Positions 24,101-37,239 of a stretch of 64,000 nt of DNA are shown in pieces. The notes below the pieces were generated by a model. It saw nothing but the letters and a program-made list of their open reading frames with translations. It was not told the DNA's origin and made no database searches. Every line of letters starts with the position of its first letter. Positions within the stretch are counted from its first letter, which is position 1. Position numbers and translations under genes: made by a program. This stretch comes from Typha latifolia (taxonomy: Eukaryota; Streptophyta; Magnoliopsida; Poales; Typhaceae): positions 434,001 to 498,000 of the forward strand of contig CM034109.1 of assembly GCA_019914945.1 (NCBI GenBank). The letters are read 5' to 3'.

Positions 24101-27100
24101 ATCTTGGCATCTCAGTAAGTCAAATAGCTTCTTTCATGTTTAAGGTTGAAGGTGAAGTAGAAGGCTCTTGTTAGACAGGATAGAGGTCGAGCAGACAAAA
24201 GAAATACACATGACGTATGTTAGCTAAAAAGTATCCTCGGCCAACAAGACCAACTCAATGAGATATCCTATCCAACTTACCAGCTTCATCATGATCAAAG
24301 GAATGGCCATTGAGGCTACCAGATCCCACTTTAGGGAGATGCCTGTTTCTTATTCCTTCAGAAGCAGCAGGGCTTGACTTGATATTAATACCCATAGCTG
24401 ATATTGTGTTTGAGTTGTATGGGATGCCATTAGCTACTTCATTGTGATACTCTGGCAGTGAATGAGGATGAAAAGCCGGGATGCCTTGAAATCCAAAGTT
24501 CATCTGGCTAAGTGAATGGCTTACTTCACTGTGGACAGATGGATTATTGAGATTGCCTGCTGATGCAATTCCAACAGAGAAAGGTAAGGTCTGAGGTATG
24601 CCAGAAGAGATCCCAGGAAAAGCTATCTCAGTAAAGGGCCTGATTGGTGCCCGGACTGTAGAATGTAAACCCTGGATAGCTCCATTTTCAAGACTATTTG
24701 ATACAGTTGTCGCAGGAAGGACTGAATCTGATTATATGATATCTAGGTCAGAAAATACAACCATGACATAAAGAGATGCTGGACAAGTAACAGGAAAGAC
24801 GTAGGGAAAAAACAGAAGATCAATCATGAACAGGTAAGGAATCAACCATCATACCAAAGCATCCTGATGGTGAGTAGTTAGGACTCCCCTGTTGACATGG
24901 ACCAAACTCTTCCTGCTCTAACTCTGGAGACAACTGCTGCATCGTGCTGTTGGTACAGAGTTGATGTTACCCACAAGTAGCAGACATGAAACTCAAGATA
25001 GAACCTCATTGAAGCACTTCAAGAAATTTCTTTTTATTATATGCACAGACAACTATTGTAGACAACTAACGAATAAGAGGGGCAGGAGAGATAAAATTCT
25101 CCAATCATAAGTAATCAATATGTCATTAAAGACCAGGAAAAGCCTTGAAATTTATCATACAGTAGAACTACGGCAAGTCAGCTTCAATTTGAAATCAGCA
25201 ACCTAAAGAAAAATAATATATATTCCATGAATATTGGCAGAAACATCCAAAAATTGAAATTGTACTCTTCAGATGACTGAATCTAGCTTCTCTCTGAAGA
25301 AGCCCAAGCAGACTGATACCTTCTGATATTTAATAACAACTAGATTGATCACTCCATTTAACATGTAATTCAGCCATAAAGACCAAGAAATCCATATTTT
25401 GTAGTCATATTCAAGTTTCATCAACAAATGAAGCTCAATCAATTTGGAGGGAGTCCTACTGGTAAATAGAACTTCTGCTAAAGATTTAAGAAGTAGAGCT
25501 GACGATTTGCAGCACTGCGATCTTATGGCAATTGGGAATTTGGAGCCTCCTTATTCTGCATATGTCAACTCCTATCTTTCCTACCTATACAGATGGGTTT
25601 ATTTGTTATAGTCGAATTAAGGACCTAAGATTACTCCATTAAGTAACTTATTTATTTATTTTCTAATGTCAAATACTTCTCTACATCTCATTAGCCCTTT
25701 TGACACAATCTTACTTTGAGACTTTTCCTTCTATGGTATAGATCTCCAGTGAACTACAAATTTCACCTAAAGGTCACAATGTTTTATAAATTATGCCCTC
25801 CAGACAATGGACATAATGAAGTTGTTAGTAATAATCATGAGCTAGCATGGGTAATCCCTAGTACAATATACTGTTCCTCAGTCAGAATAGGATCAAATTG
25901 GGGACAGTGCACTTCCCAATTTTAAGCCCAAAATTTAGAACTTTTGAAATAAAGAGGGGCTTAGGAACTGAATTTGATTCTAATGAATGATATATCTGGT
26001 AGATATATCTTTTCATAGTCATTACATATTAATACCTCTAATTTTAAGGGAAATTGTGTCAAAGACTCAAAGTGGAAACAATTTAATTTTCAATTTGTTT
26101 ACTCAAAACTAGAACAATAGAAGAAATAGAAGCAGCAATGCATATTGTTATCTAGTGACATATTGAGGTAATGAGTCGAACAATGCCAATTAAGTATGAG
26201 TATGCATGTTTAATCTCTAGAAATATCTAACACTTGGGGCAAAATTGAATTATACACTACATTGAAGCTACTAGCGATATTGCAGTCACACAAGCTAGCT
26301 TTGAGTTGCTGAGTACATGTTCTGAACTTTTAATGTATCAATACAGAAAAGGAAGAGACGACCTTCTATAAGAAAGTGACGCAGGCAAAATTTCTACAAG
26401 AATATTTGGATGTGTCACTTGGACAAATTTCTTCAAATTAAAGAACATGTATACAAGAGTGCAGAGATATTATAAATTCATATACAACAAGAACTTTGAT
26501 GATTGGGAAATAGAAAAATACAAAAACAATAATATGCAGTACTAGGCAAAGCTAGTTCCTAGCATATATAGAGCTGGGACAACTACTTTAGCTTTTTGAT
26601 TGGTGATTTACTAACTTTTTGAATTAATGGCCAGAAATGATACACTTCAATTATCTTCAGGGACTTCAATTTAATTTCAGAACAGAATTTAGGATAAAGT
26701 GTAAAATGGATCAAGGTATTAAAAGCAAAGTTCCAAAAATCGGTATCGGGATCGGGATCGGCCGTCCAGAAAAACGATACGTATCGGCCGTATCGGCCGC
26801 CTGCATCGGATCGAACTATTTTAATTAAATAAAATTCTAAATATTATTAAAAATGTTGAGAAATTTCTAAAAATTTAGAAAAAATTATAAGAAAATAAGA
26901 AATAATAATTACTTACATATAAAGCCTAAAAAATAAAAATCTCTCTTCCTCTCTCTCTTCTTTCCTATTTCTCTAACTGTTAGTATGAAATATTCATTCT
27001 CTCCCATACTTTTTTTCCTATCTTTCTCTCTCTCTCTCTCTTCCTCACTCTTTTTTTTTTAATCTTTCCCTCTCCCTCACTCTCTCTTCATTTTTTTCTC

Positions 27101-30100
27101 TCTCTCACCCTATTTTTTTTTAATCTCTCTCTCTCTCTCTGTGTGACAACTGCTGCAGCTGTCACAGCAACTGACAGCTGCCTGCTGCAGCCGCCTGTAG
27201 CAGCAGCAGCTGTCTGCTGCTGGCCGAAACCAGCCGATCGCCGATCTCGATCCGTTTTGGCCGATCCCACTCGAGATCAGCCGAAACTAGAATCCTTGGT
27301 TAAAAGATAGACAATTAAATATAAAATGATCGATTTTAATCTAAATTTTGCCGGAGGAAAAGGAAAAGTGAAAAAATAGATAGGATAATACCACCGTCGT
27401 GCACCTCCAGGGCGGCTATGCTCCAGTTTTATTTTCTTGCCTGCAATATCACTTCTATTTAGAGCACGAAGGGCTGCTTCAGCTGCTCTAATATCATAAA
27501 ATTCTATAAACTTATGATGACACTTGTGTGGAGTCTCACGAATCTGCCAATCAAAGCTAAATATTAGTGCTATAAATGAAGGATGAGCACCAGACTTATA
27601 AATCACATTACCTCTTTGATTTCACCATAAGCGCCAAATATCTGCTGGATGTCATCATTTGAAACAGATGAATCAAGGTTAAATACTACAAGAGTTCCCT
27701 GGTTAATATCTTTCTCCGAAGGATTGTCCTAATGAGAAATAAGTCAATAGCCATTAAGCAGCGTACAAAAATTTGTGACTCCAAATATGCATGTATGTAC
27801 ATGTCAAGAGGGAATCGACATGGAGCAGCATTGGTATCGGACAAGAAGAAAATAGATAATCATGTTTTGGGAAATGTTTGTTTCTAAACTACCACAACAA
27901 CAAGAACAATATTATGAAGTCTAGGTGAAAAATATGCCTATTATGCTAGGAACCACTTCTCTACAAAAGCAAAACTAATGATGGCCGTGCTAACCAGCAC
28001 GCCTTCAGCATGCCTTTGACACATTTTTAATAGAATTATTAGTGTCTTTAAAGATGTTTTTGGATTTTCGACACTTTAATCTTTGGTTTTTGTTTTAAAT
28101 ATGTATTAAAACCTACCTTAGAGTCTATTATCTTTAGACTATTTTTATAAATAACTTATTTTATTAAAGATATAGCAATAACCAGATATAAATATTATTC
28201 AACACATAATATGATCGAATATATATATTAAAACTAATACTAATGATTGAACACTCTATAATATAATTGAAAATTCTATAATATGATTGAAATAGAAACA
28301 AGTTTTAAAAAAAAAGAACTCCGCATGACATATCATATTTGTCACATGATAAAAAAATGTCTCATAGAATATTTTAGATTTACCACTCTAATTGATCCAT
28401 TTTAAATCAATAAAATATGTTTTGAACCTCCCGGTTCGGCACGGCTTGATACAGAGTGTCCTCGTGTCAGGTGTCATGCCACCATCAGCACGACAAATGC
28501 TGATCGACATAGTCATCATTGAGTAAAACTAGTAGTACTATACATGGGGCAAATAGTTGAGCCAAAGACAGGAAATATTATAAAGTGCTGGACAAAACAA
28601 CATCTACATATATAGAGTTCTAGAAAAGCTGGGATTTAAAACTACTAACACCTATAAATTCCATTTAATACATGTATAGGTAGATAAACATGGTTTTCTT
28701 AGATAATTTACCCGCATTATTAAAAATTTTGAATTTCTAAAAGTGAACTATTTGGGACAGTCTTGGGAAATCATACTCTATTGTGTCACACTCACATCTT
28801 CTACTAAACACTACAAGGACAAAATATAATTGTTTATATTGTTTTTCAAGAGATTTCTATCTCCTTTCCACAAACATAGTACACAGGAAGATATGCGAAA
28901 AGCAAGAGAGCTGGCAGCTCACATAAATCTAATACTAACAGGACTTCTTGCAACAGGAACTATCAGTTTCTTTATAATATAAAAATAAAAATATGGAGTA
29001 CATATTAAGTCCATATTGTCGGTAAGGCTGATATCAGTATCTCAAACAATCTCATTGACAAAGATAGCTATTCAAAGTGCATCAAGAAATCAATAGTTTA
29101 TCCTACAGATTTCATTTTAGAAGTAGTGGTGACCAGAACAATTCTATGGAAATTTTCAGAGGACAGAACATGTATAACGAACTTTAAGAAATTAGTAAGC
29201 ACTTGCAACTAGGTAAAAGATATTGGTTGTAATAGTGACCTTCGGAATTGAATAGTGTATGTCAAGCTTCCGACGTCTCAATGGCTTGTTCTGAAGTGCC
29301 CTTATTGCATTTCGTGCAGCCCTTATATCATAATAAGATATCATCACAAAGCCACGATGTTTGCAGGCTGTATAAAGAGTGCGTATGTCCCCGTAATGCT
29401 AAACAAGACAAAATTATTATATAATTCAACATCTTATCTATCAGGCTGTTGAAGTGCAAGTGTTTGAAGAAGAGAAAAGATAGGTACCTCAAAAAGAATC
29501 CGTAACTCTGAATCCTCAACATTGCTATTGATGTTTCTAACAAAAAGAGTTCTCGAAGGGTGTTCACCAGCAAATGGGCCATTTAACCCCCCTTGCAGAC
29601 CATTAGAGGCTCCGCTACTAAATTCAGAAATTTTGAAATTGTTAGCATTATCATCGGCTTCTAGTTCCATACCTCCTCCACTGCAAAATATGTCATCATC
29701 ATTATCATCTCCATTGTTGTGCTGACCAATGTATTTAACATCATCAGTAACACCAGAGAGTAAATCATCGTCATCATCAGGGAGAAGATCTCCAATAGTT
29801 TGGGCTTCCATTTCTTCCATTGACTCAAAAGGCTCATCTTCCCCATAGTTGGAATCAGTTATATCAATAGACTGAGCAAGAACACTATTTGATGCTAATC
29901 TCACTGCACAACCATAATTTCATAAAGCAAATGAAAACTGTCACCAGAAAGAACGAATAAATAATATACTATATTATATTACAAACCTATATCATCACAA
30001 ACTGTTACATTCAGAATTTGACTTAAGGAAATTAACACCATCAAATATTGTATTGTACTTGCTAGGAGGAAAATATGTATCTTTATCAGCTTCAGTTAAT

Positions 30101-31199
30101 AAGAACCAGTATTATAACTCATAAAAGGTAAAGGAAGAAGCTCACATTTTTTATCAAACATTTCTGAAAGGGAACTTGAGAAAAGCCCCTTCTCATAGTG
30201 GGTCCCATTTACATCAACTTTACGCCCATGTGCAACTAAAGATGCAGTTTTGGAAGATAAATCAGAATGAGATAGAGAATCCTGATAAGAAGCTTTCCAA
30301 CAGGTTGAAGAGAGGCTGTTAATCCTTTCTCTCCCAATCAGATGATTCTCTAGGCTAAATTTAGTTTTCAGGTCTTTAAAAATATGAGTTTGTGATTCTA
30401 GAAAATCCACAGGATTTGCGCCAATAGGATGAAGATTTTCAAGTGAAGAAGAAACTGATTTGCTTCCTGACATTAGTGACAGCTCCTCCATTCCTGCAAA
30501 TGAGGTTAAATAATATAGTGAACTCCCAATACAAAAAATTGAAGGAATAAACCTTAATGTTATATTTGCCCCTGGATAAGGTTAATCTCCAACTTATTCC
30601 TGCCAAATTATCATCATAGAATTTACCAAGCCATTGCTTACCAAATTCAACTCTGGAACCAAATTCAACTCTGGAACCAAGCAATGCATGAATCTTAAAG
30701 GACATTTGGAACATATATTACTTTATTACTTCAGATCACATATGATTGGATCTATGGATCACACCTATAGCAAATATATTACTGACAAGTTTGAGGAAAC
30801 AACAGGCAGACCAAACATTGAATTGAATCAAGTGCTAATACTCACCAAGATTATCAGGCACTGACTCCGGTTTCAAAAATCCAACTTGTCTCTGCATAAA
30901 AGAGAAGCATCAGGTAATACCCAAATTTATATCTCGTGTGGGTCATCAGGTAGACAAAATTTAATTTAATTTTTTCTGAACACTGTCATTAAAGAACAAC
31001 ATTTCATCATTGTCCTAGAGAGATTGAATGTACCCTCACCGGCACTTCCTCTGCAACCAAGCAGACAAGAAGAAAGAAATGAAAATTGGGAATTCTTTAC
31101 CTCATTATGCAAGTAGAGTTCCTCAGAGAAAAAGGAAGGAGTCTCTGGGAGAAGGCGGAATGGAGACAGATGCTTCTGATCCATGATTCCCGACGGCAT
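21189..31199 (-). CDS. Mei2-like RNA-binding protein (three RRMs)
   Basis: Fourteen coding exons in transcript order: 31101-31199, 30846-30891, 30146-30493, 29488-29903, 29240-29398, 27612-27728, 27395-27543, 24855-24946, 24281-24727, 23344-24004, 23157-23241, 22984-23052, 22037-22216 and 21189-21350. Phases all agree, giving 1009 codons plus TGA. The start MPSGIMDQKHLSPF is typical of plant Mei2-like proteins. RRM1 is about residues 281-356 (RTLFVRNINSNVEDSELR, then YGDIRTLYTACKHRGFVMI). RRM2 is about 367-445 (GTLVVFNLDSSVS, then KCHHKFIEFYDIRAAEAALR). The hallmark C-terminal RRM3 is about 832-930 (SRTTLMIKNIPNKYTSKMLL, GYAFINMIDPQHIIPFYQ, FNGKKWEKFNSEKVASLAYA). Mei2 in fission yeast controls meiosis through RNA; plant members act in meristem and vegetative development. 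The acidic stretch before RRM1 and the Met/Pro/His-rich linker (CPLHGHQYMWN) fit the family. Introns of 1.5-2.5 kb hold transposons. Confidence 0.95.
22680..22800. mobile_element. Fragment with GGCACG/GTGCC-rich sequence in a Mei2 intron
   Basis: GC-rich island with CGGCATGGCACATGTC, CATGGCACCCTCCG and GTCGGCACGCCACAG inside an AT-rich intron (22217-22983). The wording is like the terminal parts of the elements at 15217-15900 and 27980-28524, but the AT-rich core is missing. It is probably a truncated relative. Confidence 0.4.
24947..27394 (-). other. 2.4 kb intron of the Mei2-like gene between RRM2 and the linker exons
   Basis: The donor is CGACG/GTGGTA at 27394-27395 and the acceptor is CCAACAG/CACG at 24946-24947. 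It contains the TE at 26726-27298. The remaining sequence is AT-rich, with no further exon recognised. Confidence 0.7.
26726..27298. mobile_element. Transposon with TATCGG/GATCGG-rich ends and an 8-bp target duplication
   Basis: A 573 bp insertion with left end CAAAGTTCCAAAAATCGG and inverted right end CAAGGATTCTAGTTTCGG, flanked by ATTAAAAG (26718-26725) and GTTAAAAG (27299-27306), 7 of 8 identical. The interior has CGG(C/T)CGTATCGGCCG words, a long CT-rich block (26940-27140) and a GC-rich CAGCTG/CTGCTG-rich segment (27145-27225). There is no transposase. The 8-bp duplication suggests an hAT-like origin (inference). Confidence 0.65.
27980..28524 (+). mobile_element. Non-autonomous transposon copy with a 9-bp target duplication
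   Basis: A 545 bp insertion in the Mei2 intron between 27729 and 29239. It is flanked by AAAACTAAT (27971-27979) and AAAACTAGT (28525-28533), 8 of 9 identical. Its AT-rich core matches, in inverted orientation, the element at 15217-15900. Its ends carry GGCCGTGC...CAGCACGCC and CGGTTCGGCACGGC. A 9-bp duplication is usual for Mutator-like elements; that assignment is inference. Confidence 0.7.
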
Positions 31200-32330
31200 C
31201 CTGCAACTCTCACAGTATAGACCTGATCAAAGTGGACCTCGGACCATCCTCAGATAATTTACTCCCCTTCTGGCCCCTGTTAAAAATTTTAACCAGAGGA
31301 GAACAATACAAATTAATATTTCAGAAAAAAGAGGCAATTCAGAACAAGAAGATGGAAATTAGATGCAAATTTTTCTTCTCTGCATGGTGATCGGCGAGGG
31401 AGAAAAAAGAACTTAAATTAGTCGCTAGAATTTTGTGCAAACCTCCAAAATTCAACAAAAATTGAACTATTCAAGCACAGACAAATCGTAGCCTAATATT
31501 AGCTTTACAAAGTTTAAACTTTGGAAAAAAAAAACCAGCAGAGTTTAACGCTCAAAAAGAAAACCACAGAAGGTATGATCATAGGAAAACAGATAGAGCT
31601 GCAGCAAATTAAACTGCCAAAGAGAAACACAAATTCCCTCACCAGACACCAAAATTATCCCCAAACCACACCAAAAAGACAAGCCTTACCCGTTAATTCA
31701 CCAGATCGCGCTCTTCTCCCCGCTCCTTTCTTTAAATTAGCACCAAAAGAACGACGTCTACGAGCTCTAAACAACGCGATCCCTCACCAAATCACGCTCT
31801 TTTCCTCCTCCGCTTCTCGAATTAGCATAAGAAACGCGAGAACTAGCAAGAGCTTTAAAGCAAGCAGGCTATAGTGACAACGGGGTTGCTCCAGAAGGAA
31901 AGGAAAGGCATCAGGAGAGATCAAGCGAACGAGGTGATCCCCCGCATCAAAATCCGTGCCGTGCGAGAGCTTCCATCTCCAATGCAAGCAATCCAAACCA
32001 CCCTTTCCCCCCCTCAGTCTCTCTCTCTTGCTTGCCGCAATGCCCAAATTATGCTATCCCCACACGATTTTTTCCCATTTATACGCCTAGCTCTCCTCCC
32101 CCCTTTCCTCTCTCCCTAGTGAAGAAGCTTCGCCGGAATCTATGTCGTACTCCGGCGAGAAATGAGAAAGAGGGAGAGAGAGAAAGAGAGAGAAGGGTGG
32201 GGTTGGTATTAATTTAGATGGAAAGAGAGTGGAAGAAAAGGGCGGGGGAAAGGAATGGAGGAGGCGGTCAGCGTAAGCGCGGAGCACCGCACCACCGGTT
32301 CCTATAAACGCGACGGACGAGAGGAGTTGG
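31200..32330 (-). promoter_or_regulatory. Leader and promoter region of the Mei2-like gene
   Basis: The ATG at 31199 sits directly after a TTGCAG acceptor, so an untranslated first exon lies upstream, probably around 31.7-32.2 kb. There, minus-strand CT-rich sequence is abundant (plus strand GAGAAAGAGGGAGAGAGAG at 32164-32182). The area is GC-richer than the flanking DNA. No TATA box was assigned. Confidence 0.5.
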
Positions 32331-34263
32331 AGACTGGACGCCGTTAGTTTTTCCCCGCAACGGCGTCCCCTTCGGATTTGGGTCGCCTCGCTGCGTTGCC
32401 ATATTACGAATTTGTCCTCGTTACCATCGGTTCAAGGACGGCTGGGACCGCTCTGTCCACCGTCAACGCACGGGCCCGAGCAACGGCTCCAGCCATAGGC
32501 GTGGCAACAACTTATTGGCTCCTCTAAGCTGTTGCCTGTCTTTGGCCTCGTAGCTCTTGGCTTCACATGGCAATTTCAATTATGTCTTTTTCTCATATCA
32601 CCACCTACATTCAGGCTTATTTACAAATACTTCCCCCATATCACGTACAGTGTATGTATTGACTTATAATATTTTCCTTTAAGAAGGATAGGTGGTAATT
32701 TGCAAAATAAAAATATATAATAATAATAGTAGTAATACGGCAGATCGTCGTACTCCATCGCCGAAATTAATTAGAAGAGAAAATTACCGAGAAGACTCTC
32801 TATTTCATACGCAACATCTATATCTACGTAATCCGCTGTTCTAGCACAAGGGGTTCTTCCGAGATATACCAATCAGAGCACGCCACAGTAGCGCGATAGC
32901 GACGTTCCGGTCACCTCGACCGTAGGGGATCAAAGAAAAGGTGGCGTGAGCGTGGCATTCGTGGGGTGAAGGAATTGTGGCGGAGGAGAGGTCGCTTACG
33001 CTGCGTACCACGCAGAGCAGACTCCAAAACCAGCGAAGATAAGGCGTGGATAAGCCTATCACTAAAAGGGTGGATAAAGTAAAGTTGGAGACTTGTCTTT
33101 ATTACCGTACGATTTGAATCAGACGATCTTTATTCAAAACCTCTTATCCCGGGATGGGTTGCGTGGAAGTTATTGAGCATTGCATCCACTGTAGATGGGA
33201 CCATCCAAAATGACCAAAATACCACCGGCCTTATTTGAATTTTGCCCACATTTTATCCTGTAAACATTATCTATCCTATTGGGTATAATCGGAATGAAAA
33301 AGTTTATGTTTTGAGTAAACATTGCCTTTTCTCTAAAAGGGTACTTTTGTCATTTCAAATGATGACCACTCAAAGATAAAATGCGTAGAAAAGGAGGAGG
33401 GCGGGATGACGATGGACCTTCTTTTTTGCGCTTTCACGTACTACGAGGCAAGATTTAAGAAAATTCCAATCTGCTCCCTCGCTGCGTCGAGCCACGTGAA
33501 ACACCGATGATAGGAGTTGGGATTGAATCACGACCGTCCAATCGCTGCTTCGCGTTTTCCAGATATGGTCACTTGTCCCGTTACGGAGACAAAACTAGAG
33601 GACCAAGTACGTTCCTGACCGTCCGATTGGTGGGGCCCGATCAATAGGCACGGAAATCAAGACCGCATGTGAGGGTAAAAAGAAAGCACGTGGGCCCCCC
33701 GCCCTGTCTATCCATTTCAGAGAAAAGAAAATTAAAAATTAATTTAAAAAGATATATTTCTTTTAAATTAAAAAAATGAATTAACTAATGGAAGGCTAAA
33801 AGGGTAAAATGATCCCTGGAGATTTGACAGAGCTGTGATCAGCTTAATTTTATTATTTATTTTATGATGTCATAATTATGTACGTAGAAGTGCTAATATT
33901 TATTCTATTATTATTTTTTTCAGATATTTGATAACTCACATATTTAGTTAATAATTTTGAAAAAATAAACTTATTTTGTGGAAAGGTTTAGGGATTTTTT
34001 TTTTTCAATTTGTGAGAATAATTGTGTGGCTTTTTGCTGAACCGATTATTTGTATCTCTTTTCTTTTGGAATTTGTGGAAAGATGCATACAAGACTTCTG
34101 GATAAGAAGAAATATTGGCTGAGAGCCTTTATTACTATCATCTTTTGGCAAATATAAAAATTTAGGAACGGCAGAATATGTCGAGAACTATTCTATTCAA
34201 TTCACAAAACCTAGTCTCCCTCCTGCTTTGATCCATTAAGAACCATCACTACTTGGGTGGTAA
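32331..34263. other. Intergenic, no gene recognised
   Basis: Start of a nearly 20 kb gene-poor tract. GC-richer patches (32340-32560, 32860-33040, 33480-33710) contain CACGTG and GGGCCC words but no exon I can defend. The rest is AT-rich. Confidence 0.5.
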
Positions 34264-34680
34264 AAAGTTAACACGAACGACTCTTTTGTAAGTTCCACTA
34301 AGCTAGGTGGAGCTGACTTTGTACTCCGACAAGCTAACTATGAGCCTATAATTATAATTGTTTATTACAGATACTTTAGTGTGAAAGCCATGGGAATGAT
34401 AGAGGCATTACTTTTCTTAACAAACAAAAATATCCCAAATTTGTGGATAGAATCTTACTCACTTCTTCTTATTAACATGGTTTGGATAGTAAGAAATCTT
34501 TTTGATGATGATATTGTTAAACTAACTTACAATTATCAAAATTATAAAGTTACTCATGTTCATCAGATTGCCAATTGATTGGTCGAAAGGAGTAGATCTA
34601 TAGGTTTTGGTTTGTACTTGAGATAGCAGTTTTCCTACTAAATTGGTTCAGTTTTTGGTCTCCAACTCTAACAGAGTATT
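34264..34680 (+). pseudogene. LINE RNase H domain relic
   Basis: Reads KVNTNDSFVSSTKLGGADFV, LRQANYEP and, after damage, KAMGMIEALLFLTNKNIP, LWIESYSLL and VTHVHQIAN followed by a TGA stop codon and LVERSR. This follows the plant non-LTR RNase H layout: K-x-N-x-D-G-S-F first, then an A-x-E-A-L helix, (V/I)-E-S-D-S, and V-x-R-x-x-N-x-x-A-D at the end. Catalytic positions are changed (N-D for D-G, E-S-Y for E-S-D) and the frame is broken, so it is dead. Confidence 0.7.
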
Positions 34681-35543
34681 TTGTAACCGAGATGGCTAAT
34701 TTATAAAATTATTTCTATTTTAAAAAAGAATTGTGAAAATTAATCCAAGAGAGAAAGACATTTCTTACTTTTAGACTTTCAGTATTTATTGTCGTCTATT
34801 ATTATCAAGTTATAATTATGTGTATTAAATATAGCTAACCTTAAGAGCGACAGCTAAAACAGTTTAACCCGACATTCTAAATAGTTTAGAACCTCACTTA
34901 TTTATAAAATATATTTAAGATACAGGCCTATTTATATATTAAAAAAAGAGATTATTTTTATATATTTTAAATTTAAACACTTAATTCCAATTCGAAAATT
35001 ATGATATTTTATTAGCGTCAATATTTCTGCCGTAAATAAATACTAAAATGACCAGAGTATCAATCCATGTACGTACTAGACTATATTTCTATAAATATAT
35101 TAATTTTTTTAATCTTAGTTAGCGATTTAGTAACAGTTATAAATTGATCCGGGGCATAGGGTTAAGTGTTATTTATCCTAAATCTCATAAGTTAATCACG
35201 AGAATCTGCGAGCATTATCCGGGCAAAACCTGGACAAATAGTATTGGATATGGGTAGTCCCCACCACCTAGTAATTTGCTCCGGGACCCACCGACGGCCG
35301 CGGGTGGCCCCACAAATGGGAAGGGGGGGGAGTTTGGTTTTGGGTGTCAGAAAAAAGTCTGTGCGGGGGTTAGCCGTTGCTGTCGATATTTCTAACATGT
35401 TGGTCGGACTTACTTTTGTCGCCTAGTGGCGGCTCCCATTTTGCCTTTTGTTTTGGAATATTTACAGAAGACACCCCAAGTTTTGGTATTATTATTATTA
35501 TTATTAATGTGAATTTGTGTAATTTCGTTGTAATTTTCTTTTA
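34681..35543. other. Intergenic, no gene recognised
   Basis: AT-rich, with one GC-rich patch at 35265-35345 that includes a G8 run (35325-35332). I see no coding exon. Confidence 0.5.
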
Positions 35544-35919
35544 GGAAATTTTACAAATCACACCCTATATTTTATCTATTTTATAATTTACACTCCATCT
35601 TTTAAAGTTTTTTTTTTAAGTTGACTCCTATTTATTCCTTATAATTCTTATTTAATACCCTCCGTTAATTTAAACACTATTAGCCAAGGGATATTCCGCT
35701 ATAATATATAAAATAATTTTTAAATATCTAAATTACCTAGGCCTTCTTCAGAAAATGAACAGAGAGGGAAAAATAGTGGTGAAGGTATTTTAGTAATTTG
35801 ATCGATATCAGTTAGTCGAAATAACGTCAGGGTGTTAAATGAGAATTATAAAGATCATCAAAAATAGAGTGTGAATCACAAAATAAGTAACATATAAGGT
35901 GTGATTTGCAAATTACCCT
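35544..35919. mobile_element. MITE with ~130-bp inverted arms
   Basis: About 375 bp. The left end GGAAATTTTACAAATCACAC pairs with the inverse of the right end (GGGTAATTTGCAAATCACAC). The match continues through CACTC(C/T)AT, TTATAATTCT(T/C)ATTTAA and ACCCTCCGTTA/ACCCTGACGTTA. AT-rich and non-coding. Confidence 0.75.
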
Positions 35920-36843
35920 TTCTTTGATTACCATGCTAACTTGTATTATCTTAAAAATAGTCTTCGCTAAATTTAATCTAATAGTTACGGATGAAATAAA
36001 GAATCTTGTTCCATTTATTTTTATAAATAAAAGAATTAACATACTTAAAATATACCCAATTGAAGTTGTTTACTAAAATATGGTCGACTGTACTATAGTA
36101 GATATGAAAGGACTGATTAACTTATATAGGAGTATTATGATCATTATGCATATATAGTTAAAGGGATAACCCTAGTTAGACCTCCTCGTTCTTTTTTTGT
36201 ATACATCTCTTATATCTTTTTGGTATATATAGATTCCTTAGACGGTTGAAAATCTCTCAAACACTTCTTTCGTTACCTTCTCCATCCATAAGCAATTCCC
36301 TAAAAGTCTTGAGATCGATGATGGCTGCTTCATCTTTTTCCTAATAATATGTTAGATTGGATCAAGTTGTCTACTCACGACCTCATTGGAGGACTTGAAC
36401 AACCTCTTCTCAACGGTGAGGTCCTCCACAATAACCTTATTTATATTCTTCAAAGGCTTATATTCACGATATCGAGCACCGGCTACATGGATCCCCTTTA
36501 TTGTGGGGCTCAGTGAAATCCTAATACCAACAACCTCTGTGGGCTCCTGTTCGCTCAAGATGAATAGAGAAGGGGAAATATGGAGATGAGAGTAAAGATG
36601 CGGAGGAGACTACTGCGAAAGAGAAAGTAAAAGGAATTAGGGCACAAGGGCAAATAAAGACTTAATAAAAAAATTATTTTATTAGCTCACCTATTTAAGC
36701 TTCCCACCATTATAAGTAGGCAGTTATTTTGGCCTTTTCTCCTTATTCATCTACATCGCCGCGGAAGAGGCCTAAGTCAAAGTATCCCTATAGTCATTAA
36801 TTTAGCTAGTATATACCATAATATATGGTTTGTTAAGCGAACT
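35920..36843. other. Intergenic, no gene recognised
   Basis: AT-rich, with a short open frame at 36352-36558 (-) that I do not recognise. The last five bases, GAACT, form the left target-site copy of the next element. Confidence 0.5.
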
Positions 36844-37096
36844 TGTAACAACTTGCCCTAAAAAAAAATTCGGCACGACGTAGCCAGCCTCGTGCCCATG
36901 CAAGCTACATGAGCAGCTTGCGTGCAGAGGCGCCAAGCGCCCACCGCCGCTACCGCAGCCAACCGGCTGCAGCCAGCTAGTCGTGGTGGGCCCCGGCGCC
37001 GCTGCGTTCCATCGCCTCTCTTTCTCCAGCATATCACCGCCGCCGCCGTCCTTGGAAACCATCACCACCACCTCTGCAAGCGTCGGTGAGCTCCTT

Positions 37097-37130
<34 letters not shown>

Positions 37131-37208
37131 CGCCGCCACCGTCCTTGGAAACCACCGCCACCACCTCTGCGAGCGTCGGTGAGCTCCTTTTCTTCCCTCC
37201 TTCCCTTC

Positions 37209-37239
<31 letters not shown>

